Assembly: GCA_900545905.1 (NCBI GenBank)
Contig: URBA01000024.1
Span: forward strand, 1-11,498
DNA length: 11,498 nt
Reading direction: 5' to 3'
DNA from: an uncultured Collinsella sp.
GTDB lineage: Bacteria > Actinomycetota > Coriobacteriia > Coriobacteriales > Coriobacteriaceae
A model generated the notes under the pieces. The model was given only the letters and a program-made list of their open reading frames with translations. It was not told the origin of the DNA and did not search any database. The translations under genes were made by a program, and so were the position numbers. Shown here one piece after another: positions 1 through 6,684 of this stretch. The stretch's first letter is position 1. Each line of letters opens with the position of its first letter.

Positions 1-40
1 TCTAGCTTCGTCGGCAGCGTCAGATGTGTATAAGAGACAG
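1..40 (+). other. Residual Illumina Nextera adapter (artefact)
   Basis: Bases 8-40 match the Nextera Read 1 transposase adapter. They end in the 19-base Tn5 mosaic end AGATGTGTATAAGAGACAG at 22-40. Bases 1-7 (TCTAGCT) equal the last seven bases of what I recall as Nextera XT i5 index S515 (TTCTAGCT), which sits directly before this adapter in the library molecule. This is library sequence, not genome. It joins straight onto the priA coding sequence at base 41 and produces a false C-terminus there (LSLIHI then stop, a hallmark of untrimmed Nextera reads). Confidence 0.98.
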
Positions 41-1294
41 TCCTAAGACTACGGCTGCCCGGCTCATATCTGCCCGGACCTTTGCGACCTCCCTGGCATC
101 GTACCGCGGTGCTGTCTCACTCTTATAAGCTCCCTCATGTTCCTCGTCGATGATGATGAGGCCCAGGTCGCTGAGCGGGCAAAAGAGCGCCGAACGCGCG
201 CCGACGACAACGCGGGCGGCACCACTGGCAACCATGTCCCACTGGTCCAGGCGCTCGCCGGCCGAAAGGCGCGAGTGGAAGACCGCGACCGTCTCACCGA
301 AGCGCGAGCGGAAGCGGCCGACGGTTTGGGCCGTCAGCGAGATCTCGGGCACAAGCACGCACGCCGAGCGGCCGGCCGCGAGCACGCGCTCGATAGCAGA
401 GAGGTAGACCTCGGTTTTGCCGGAGCCGGTGACACCGTCGACCAGCACCACGTCTCCGTGGGCGTCAAGACGGGCGCGCTCTATCTGCGCGAGCGCCTGC
501 TGCTGGCCGTTGGTAAGCGAGACCGGCGCCTTGCCGCTTGCCGAGGACAGCGTGGTCTGCTCGCTGCAGCCACGCCACGCACGGCGCTCCTCCACCACCA
601 CGACGCCGCGCTTTTCGAGCGCCTTGATAGTCGCCGACATGCTGTTATAAAGCAGGTTGAGGTCGCGCGTCGTGACCGGCCCGCACTGGAGCGCCTCGAT
701 GAGCTGACGCTGACGGACCGCGGTCTTGGGCGGCGTATAGTCGAAACCCTCGGGCGTAAGCATGACCCAGCGGTTTTGAATAGGTTTGACGGCGGGACGC
801 TCAACCGACCATGCACCGTCATCGCCCTTGACCACGCGCGGGCTTCCGCCCGGGGGCAAGAACAGGCGCAGGCACTCGGAAAGCGTCGCGACGTACTCGC
901 GGCTCATCCAGCGCGCGATGCGGGCGGCCTCGGCGGTAAAGAGCGGTTTGCTGAGGATAGCCTCGATGGCTTTAATGCGCACGGGGTCGAGGGCGTTGTT
1001 ACCCTGCAGATCGCCCAGCTCAGGCGCAATGTCGACGATATAGCCCGCGGCCGAACGGTTACCAAAGTGGACCAGGACCGTGGATCCGATCTGCACCTCA
1101 TTGGCAAGGGGTTGAGGAATGCCATAGGCAAACGGCTCGGACAGCGCACGCGTCGGGATGTCGAGGACCACGCTCGCATAGGCAGCGATGGGCTCAGGTG
1201 CAGGCTTAGGCTGAGCCGAGGCAGCGGCAGGCACTGGCTTCACCGGAACCTCCTCCGGTTCCGGCGAACCAAACAGCGACAGTTGTTGAGCCAT
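41..1294 (-). CDS. priA: Primosomal replication-restart helicase PriA, C-terminus missing
   Basis: PriA is a 3'-to-5' superfamily 2 DNA helicase that recognises stalled or repaired forks and starts reloading of the replicative helicase. Residues 1-418 are genuine. The N-terminal 3'-DNA-end-binding and winged-helix regions (about 35-200) are followed by the helicase core with Walker A GVTGSGKT (287-294, Lys293) and the DEEH box (383-386), then TAPRYDAREVAKVR. Full PriA is about 730 residues, so roughly 300 residues (second helicase lobe, zinc cysteines, C-terminal domain) are absent because the contig runs into adapter, not because the gene is broken. The start at 1294 has a GAGGTGG ribosome binding site about 5 bases upstream. 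Residues 4-8 read QLSLF, the consensus sliding-clamp-binding pentapeptide, followed by a low-complexity Pro/Ala/Glu linker to about residue 35. The gene lies downstream of gltX, but a terminator and a large inverted repeat separate the two, so it is probably transcribed separately. Confidence 0.95.
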
Positions 1295-1324
1295 ACACCA
1301 CCTCGAATAAATCGACCAGCGAGA

Positions 1325-1430
1325 GGTGGGACAAGGATATCAGTAGTGTTTGTCCCAGGGTCGCATGCGGCAACAAGTTCGATGCGGCATTCACACCTGG
1401 GACAAACACTACTGATAACCTTGTCCCACC
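1325..1430. repeat. Long inverted repeat in the priA leader (element 1)
   Basis: Two 35-base arms (1325-1359 and 1396-1430) are reverse complements with a single mismatch, around a 36-base loop. Arms begin GGTGGGACAAGG and end TTTGTCCCAGG, so each arm also carries a GGGACA and a TGTCCC of its own. The loop holds the 8-base direct repeat ATGCGGCA at 1365-1372 and 1382-1389. No coding sequence, poly-T tail or transposase is visible. It lies between the gltX terminator and priA and would fold in the priA leader RNA. It could be a non-autonomous mobile or REP-like element, or a regulatory structure; the sequence does not decide. Confidence 0.9.
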
Positions 1431-1455
1431 AACATCGCAGGTCATCTAGAAACAA

Positions 1456-1482
1456 GAGCCCCGCTCGAGGTGAACGGGGCTC
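1456..1482 (-). terminator. Likely intrinsic terminator of gltX
   Basis: A perfect 8-bp GC-rich stem GAGCCCCG/CGGGGCTC (1456-1463 with 1475-1482) encloses an 11-base loop, 23 bases past the gltX stop codon. Read on the minus strand the stem is followed by TTGTTTC, a moderately U-rich tail. Position and orientation fit termination of gltX. Confidence 0.75.
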
Positions 1483-1505
1483 GGATACTTGCATTTACGC
1501 AGCGA

Positions 1506-2981
1506 CTACAGCGCCATCGTGCGGGCGCGGTCGATGCGCGCCAGGCAGTCGTCGCGACCGACGAGCGCCATGGTCTCGCCCAGCGGGGGGCTCACCATGT
1601 TGCCGCAGACGGCGACGCGCACGGCCTGGAACACCACGCGCTTCTTAAGATCCATCTGCTCGGGAAGCGGCTCAAGCGCGGCGTCAATGTTGACAGCCGT
1701 CCACTCGTCCACACCCTCGAGCGCGGCCTTAGCGGCATCCAGAATGGCACCCATGCCTTCCTTGGCCAGGCCCTTGTTGACGGATTTCTCGTCATACTCG
1801 AGCGTCTCGGCCGTAGCGAAGATGGGAGCGGCGACGGTCACGGCGTCGGCCGGCATCTTGGTGCGCGGCTTGACGATGGCGGCAAGCGCGTCGATCCAGT
1901 CCTCGCCGTACTCGACATTACCCTCGATGAGACCCGCTTCGTGCAGCTCGGGGACCATGATCTCGTCGGCAAACTGAGCATCGGACATGCCGTTGATGTA
2001 CTCGGCGTTGACCCAGTCGAGCTTCTTGGGGTCGAAGGTCGCCGGGTTTTTGGAGATGCGGTCGAGCGAGAACTTGCTGGCCAGGACATCGCGCGGGATG
2101 ATCGTGGTCTCGCCGTCGAGCGACCAGCCGAGCAGCGCCAGGTAGTTGACGAAGGCGTCGGACAGGTAGCCGGCGTCGCGGTACTCCTCCACCGAGGTGG
2201 CGCCGTGGCGCTTGGAGAGCTTCTTGCCGTCGGCGCCCAGGATCATGGAGATGTGGGCGAACGTAGGCACGGGCGCGCCGAGGGCCTCGTAGACCATAAC
2301 CTGGCGCGGGGTGTTGGACAGGTGATCGTCGCCGCGGATGACGTGGGTAATCTTCATCATGGCGTCGTCGACGACGGTCGCGAAGTTGTACGTGGGCGTG
2401 CCGTCGGAGCGGAAGATGACAAAGTCGTCGAGCTCCTTGGCATCGAAGGTCACCTCGCCGTGGACGGCATCGTGGATGACGACGTCGCCGCGGTCCTCGG
2501 GCACCTTGATGCGCAGGACGTAGGACTCACCGGCCTCGATGCGGCGACGGGCCTCCTCGGGATCAAGATCGCGGCAACGGCGCTGATAGCCCTGGAAGGG
2601 GTCCTTGCGGTCCTGCGCGGCCTTACGGTCGGCATCGAGCTGCTCCTTAGTGCAGAAGCAGGGATAGGCCTTGCCCTCGTCCCAAAGCTTCTGGGCGGCC
2701 TGCTTGTACAGGTCCAGGCGCTCGGTCTGGGCGTAGGGGCCATAGTCGCCGCCCACCTCGGGACCCTCGTCCCAGTCCAGGCCCAGCCAACGCATGGCGC
2801 GCAGAATGATCTGCGTGTTCTCGTCGGTGGAGCGGGTGGGGTCGGTGTCGTCGATGCGCAGGATGAACGTGCCGCCGTTTGCGCGGGCGAAAGCCCAGTT
2901 ATAGATAGCGGTGCGGGCGCCGCCGATGTGCAGCTTGCCCGTCGGTGAGGGTGCAAAGCGGACGCGAACGTCTGATGCCAT
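1506..2981 (-). CDS. gltX: Glutamyl-tRNA synthetase
   Basis: This class I synthetase charges tRNA-Glu with glutamate in the cytoplasm. If the organism lacks glutaminyl-tRNA synthetase and uses GatCAB, it would also mischarge tRNA-Gln; this window cannot tell. The protein is 491 residues, normal for the family. It opens with the HIGH-type signature in FAPSPTGKLHIGG (residues 9-21), has zinc-site residues Cys108, Cys110, Tyr132 and Cys136, and the KMSKS-type loop KLSKR at 254-258 followed by HGA. The anticodon-binding part fills the C-terminus. An upstream in-frame ATG at 3020 exists, but the start at 2981 is preferred because GAGGAG lies about 7 bases before it and the family motif begins right after. 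The gene diverges from metK across a 321-base gap containing inverted repeat 2. Confidence 0.97.
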   Translation of the reverse strand: MASDVRVRFAPSPTGKLHIGGARTAIYNWAFARANGGTFILRIDDTDPTRSTDENTQIILRAMRWLGLDWDEGPEVGGDYGPYAQTERLDLYKQAAQKLWDEGKAYPCFCTKEQLDADRKAAQDRKDPFQGYQRRCRDLDPEEARRRIEAGESYVLRIKVPEDRGDVVIHDAVHGEVTFDAKELDDFVIFRSDGTPTYNFATVVDDAMMKITHVIRGDDHLSNTPRQVMVYEALGAPVPTFAHISMILGADGKKLSKRHGATSVEEYRDAGYLSDAFVNYLALLGWSLDGETTIIPRDVLASKFSLDRISKNPATFDPKKLDWVNAEYINGMSDAQFADEIMVPELHEAGLIEGNVEYGEDWIDALAAIVKPRTKMPADAVTVAAPIFATAETLEYDEKSVNKGLAKEGMGAILDAAKAALEGVDEWTAVNIDAALEPLPEQMDLKKRVVFQAVRVAVCGNMVSPPLGETMALVGRDDCLARIDRARTMAL

Positions 2982-3021
2982 GGAAATCTCCTCGATTGCA
3001 GGATGGATGTCTAACCGCATC

Positions 3022-3052
3022 AGTATAAAGCATCAAAGCAACCTCCGCACAA
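3022..3052 (-). promoter_or_regulatory. Possible gltX promoter (weak)
   Basis: On the minus strand a TATACT box (3022-3027) lies 40 bases upstream of the gltX start. The best -35 candidate is TTGTGC (3047-3052), but the spacing of 19 bases is longer than ideal. Only the -10 box is persuasive. Confidence 0.3.
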
Positions 3053-3068
3053 AGGGCACCGACCCAGT

Positions 3069-3190
3069 CATTGGGTAGCTAATTTTGGGACGGGGCTTTT
3101 TTAGCTACCCTATATCGAGATTGGTCTTAGGCTCCGAAGACTCCGGATTGGGTAGCTAAAAAAGCCCCGTCCCAAATTAGCTAACCAATG
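3069..3190. repeat. Long inverted repeat between gltX and metK (element 2)
   Basis: Arms at 3069-3110 (42 bases) and 3150-3190 (41 bases) are reverse complements apart from one substitution and one single-base indel, around a 39-base loop. Each arm contains TAGCTAA, GGGACGGGGC and a run of six Ts followed by AGCTACCC. Short outer matches CACCGA (3057-3062) and TCGGTG (3193-3198) suggest the element may extend a little further. The internal T-runs next to GC-rich segments could let it act as a bidirectional terminator between two divergent genes, but the size and near-perfect symmetry also fit a MITE-like element. Its sequence differs from elements 1 and 3. No open reading frame is supported. 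Confidence 0.9.
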
Positions 3191-3253
3191 GCTCGGTGCG
3201 GAAAGGGTGTGAATGTTTGATTTACGCGCTATGATGTGCCCTTGCATAGAGAG

Positions 3254-3290
3254 CCCGGCGGAATGGTAACGGTCGCTGGGACACGTTTTT
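3254..3290 (+). promoter_or_regulatory. metK leader hairpin with U-tract
   Basis: Stem CCCGGCG (3254-3260) pairs with CGCTGGG (3274-3280), 7 bp with one G-U, around a 13-base loop. GTTTTT follows at 3285-3290 and then the metK ribosome binding site (GAAAGGAC, 3291-3298). A TATGAT box at 3230-3235 is a possible -10, although I find no good -35. A stem plus U-run directly before the gene is the layout of a transcriptional attenuator. I do not recognise any named SAM riboswitch class in it. Confidence 0.4.
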
Positions 3291-3302
3291 GAAAGGACAA
3301 TC

Positions 3303-4583
<1,281 letters not shown>

Positions 4584-4621
4584 TTGGGAACCGCTAAGGT
4601 CATAACAACATATGCACTTTC

Positions 4622-4657
4622 AAAAGAAGTACCGGTCCCAAACGGTACTTCTTTTTT
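4622..4657 (+). terminator. Intrinsic terminator of metK
   Basis: A perfect 13-bp stem AAAAGAAGTACCG/CGGTACTTCTTTT (4622-4634 with 4643-4655) encloses an 8-base loop and runs into six Ts, 38 bases after the metK stop. The A-rich left side would also support termination from the other strand. Confidence 0.93.
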
Positions 4658-4751
4658 ATTTAAAGGTGGTGAAGATGAGCCTACCTGGGACATGGAATAA
4701 ATCACAGGCCGATAAATTTTGCAGCAGAGCGACTCCAACCATGTATCCTAA

Positions 4752-4872
4752 GTTCCGAGGGCTTTAGTATTTGGTCGATCGCGAGTTCCGCACGAGCCGG
4801 AGGCCACTTAATGTGGCCTCCGTGCGAGCAGGACTGTCCGAGCAGGCGACCAAATACTAAAGCCCTCGGAAC
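4752..4872. repeat. Long inverted repeat before sdaA (element 3) with nested hairpin
   Basis: The 26-base arms at 4752-4777 and 4847-4872 are perfect reverse complements, starting GTTCCGAGGGC and ending in ATTTGGTCG. The 69-base interior contains a second hairpin, GGAGGCCAC/GTGGCCTCC with loop TTAAT (4799-4821), flanked by GCACG and CGTGC that extend it after a bulge. The whole structure lies 55 bases upstream of sdaA and would fold in its leader if transcription starts before it. The arms differ in sequence from elements 1 and 2. No coding potential is visible. The rest of the 344-base metK-sdaA gap holds the metK terminator and no convincing promoter. Confidence 0.9.
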
Positions 4873-4922
4873 GGCGGGACAGAGTATGCCCCGCCCCTCG
4901 GGACGACGGGATAGATAAGGAG
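4873..4922 (+). promoter_or_regulatory. sdaA leader hairpin and ribosome binding site
   Basis: GGCGGG (4873-4878) pairs with CCCGCC (4890-4895) around an 11-base loop directly after the right arm of inverted repeat 3. The strong ribosome binding site AAGGAG (4917-4922) lies 5 bases before the sdaA ATG. The hairpin leaves the ribosome site free, so no translational block is evident. Confidence 0.4.
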
Positions 4923-4927
4923 CACCC

Positions 4928-6535
4928 ATGGCAGGCAAGCCGCAAACACTAGCTACGACCTCGGCATTCGAGATCTTGGGCCCCGTCATGGTCGGCCCCA
5001 GTTCTTCGCACACCGCCGGCGCCCTGCGCTGCGCCCAAGTTGCCGCCAGCCTGCTGGAAGGCCGCATCACCAAGGTCACCTTTGGCCTGTGGAACTCCTT
5101 CGCCCACACCTACCGCGGCCACGGCACCGATCGTGCGCTCGTCGCGGGCATCCTGGGCCTCGACACCGATGACGAGAACATCAAGCAGGCCTTCGACCTC
5201 GCGCGCGAGCAGGGCCTCGAATATCACTTTGACATCAAAGGCGACGACGCCTCCATCCACCCCAACACCGTCGACATCGACATGGTCGACGACACGGGCG
5301 CCACGGCCCAGGTCCGCGGTGAGAGCCTGGGCGGCGGCAAGATGCGCATCAGCCGCATTAACGGCGTCGGCGTCGACATCTCGGGCATGTACTCCACACT
5401 CTTCGTGGCGCACTACGACGTCCCCGGCGTGCTCGCCGCGCTCACGAACCTGCTCGCCTACGCACATGTAAACATCGCTTTCTGCCGCACCTACCGCACC
5501 GAAGTGGGCGGCCAGGCCTACTCCGTCTTTGAGACCGACGGCGCGCCCGACGACACCGTCGTCCCCATGCTGCGCAAGCTCGACAATGTCGATTACGCGA
5601 CCTTTATCGAGCTCCCCGGTTCTGCCTCGTCGCTCTCCCCCGGCGTTTCGGCCAAGGAAATCTTTGACGATGGTGCGCAGTTGCTCGACGCCTGCGCCGA
5701 ACTCGGCCTCAACATCGGCGCCGTCATGGCCGTTCGCGAGGCGCGCCTGACCGGCGCGGCCCACGCCGTCGCCGCCATGCGCCGCGTGCTCGACGTCATG
5801 CGCGAGGAGACCACAGCCCCCATCGCCAATCCTCAGCGCTCGCTCGGCGGGCTTATCGGCGGCGAGGCCAAGCTCGTCGAAGCAACCCGCTGCAACGATT
5901 TGAGTGAAAGCCTGATGGGCCCCGTCCAGACCGAAGCCGTGGCCCGCGCCATGGCCGTGCTCGAGCGCTCCGCCACCATGGGCGTGATCGTCGCAGCTCC
6001 GACGGCAGGATCCGCGGGTGTCGTGCCCGGCTGCGTGCTGGCGCTCGCCGATCACCTTCAGCTCGACGACGAGCAAGTCATGGACGCGCTCTACTGCGCA
6101 GCCGCCATCGGCCTCAACCTCACCACAAGCGCCTGCGTTGCCGGCGCCGAGGGCGGCTGCCAAGCCGAGGTCGGAAGCGCCGCCGCCATGGCAGCCGCCG
6201 CGCTGGTGCAGATGCTCGGAGGCACGCCTGAGCAGGCACTCGACGCCAGCTCCATCGCCCTGAGCAACCTGCTGGGCCTGGTCTGCGACCCGGTGGGCGG
6301 CCTCGTGGAGGTGCCGTGCCAAAACCGCAATGCCATCGGCGTGGCAGCCGCCTTTAGCTCGGCGCAGCTTGCACTTGCCGGTATCAAGAGCCTGGTGCCG
6401 TTTGACCAGATGGCACATGTCATGCTCTCAGTGGGCCACGCGTTGCCGGCCACGCTGCGAGAGACGGCAAAGGGTGGCATCGCGCAGGCTCCGGCCGCAC
6501 TTTCGGCCTGTGCAAAATGCGGTGTGTGCGGATAG
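4928..6535 (+). CDS. sdaA: L-serine ammonia-lyase, iron-sulfur, single chain
   Basis: This enzyme deaminates L-serine to pyruvate and ammonia using an oxygen-sensitive [4Fe-4S] cluster, a common energy route in gut anaerobes. The 535-residue chain fuses the beta and alpha parts. The beta domain has GPSSSHTAG (23-31) and the AHTYRGHGTDRAL segment. An ACT-like regulatory domain spans about 150-222. The alpha domain begins near 235 and includes VAAPTAGSAGVVPG. Candidate cluster ligands are Cys411, Cys453 and Cys464. Their spacings of 42 and 11 match those I recall for the Legionella enzyme (Cys343, 385, 396). The protein ends in a cysteine-rich tail CAKCGVCG with penultimate Cys534; in the Legionella enzyme a C-terminal cysteine inserts into the active site as a fourth ligand. 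The start is set by AAGGAG at ideal spacing. The gene is flanked by a terminator on each side, so it is probably monocistronic. Confidence 0.96.
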   Translation: MAGKPQTLATTSAFEILGPVMVGPSSSHTAGALRCAQVAASLLEGRITKVTFGLWNSFAHTYRGHGTDRALVAGILGLDTDDENIKQAFDLAREQGLEYHFDIKGDDASIHPNTVDIDMVDDTGATAQVRGESLGGGKMRISRINGVGVDISGMYSTLFVAHYDVPGVLAALTNLLAYAHVNIAFCRTYRTEVGGQAYSVFETDGAPDDTVVPMLRKLDNVDYATFIELPGSASSLSPGVSAKEIFDDGAQLLDACAELGLNIGAVMAVREARLTGAAHAVAAMRRVLDVMREETTAPIANPQRSLGGLIGGEAKLVEATRCNDLSESLMGPVQTEAVARAMAVLERSATMGVIVAAPTAGSAGVVPGCVLALADHLQLDDEQVMDALYCAAAIGLNLTTSACVAGAEGGCQAEVGSAAAMAAAALVQMLGGTPEQALDASSIALSNLLGLVCDPVGGLVEVPCQNRNAIGVAAAFSSAQLALAGIKSLVPFDQMAHVMLSVGHALPATLRETAKGGIAQAPAALSACAKCGVCG

Positions 6536-6554
6536 CGACAAAGAAAGACTCGAA

Positions 6555-6580
6555 GGTGGGACAAATGTCCCACCTCTTTT
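6555..6580 (+). terminator. Likely terminator after sdaA, GGTGGGAC palindrome
   Basis: GGTGGGAC (6555-6562) and GTCCCACC (6567-6574) form a perfect 8-bp stem with an AAAT loop, followed by TCTTTT, 19 bases after the sdaA stop. The stem matches the outermost GGTGGGACAA/TTGTCCCACC ends of inverted repeat 1, so it may be a minimal relative of that element serving as a terminator. Confidence 0.7.
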
Positions 6581-6621
6581 GAATGCCACCGTTTCCATAC
6601 CACAAACAACTGGGTAATCGC

Positions 6622-6627
6622 TATAAT
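6622..6627 (+). promoter_or_regulatory. Candidate -10 box for the L,D-transpeptidase gene
   Basis: A perfect TATAAT lies about 58 bases upstream of the chosen start. No good -35 box is present at 16-18 bases spacing (ACCACA at 6599-6604 is the nearest). The location just after the preceding terminator supports a promoter here. Confidence 0.45.
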
Positions 6628-6684
6628 GCAAGCCCAGTAAAAACACGATGAGCCGCAAGGCGAAATCCGAAGGATATGCATACG

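Noticed and set aside
1206..1494. Small minus-strand open frames over inverted repeat 1 sharing a VVFVPG/VFVPG-like string with a plus-strand frame
   Set aside because: The shared string is just the palindromic arm translated on both strands; no evidence of a gene.
137..1648. 503-codon plus-strand open frame over priA and the gap
   Set aside because: It is antisense to priA, which has clear helicase motifs. The translation is His/Arg/Asp-rich low-complexity shadow, as expected opposite a high-GC gene, and it crosses a terminator and an inverted repeat.
1470..2948. 492-codon plus-strand open frame opposite gltX
   Set aside because: Shadow of gltX in high-GC sequence; Val/Gly/His-rich translation with no family motif or convincing ribosome site.
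3191..3302. Known SAM riboswitch upstream of metK
   Set aside because: The leader is short and I recognise no conserved core of a SAM-I, SAM-II, SAM-III or SAM-VI class; only a simple hairpin is supported.
4949..6418. 489-codon minus-strand open frame opposite sdaA
   Set aside because: Shadow of sdaA; Ala/Gly/His/Val-rich composition.
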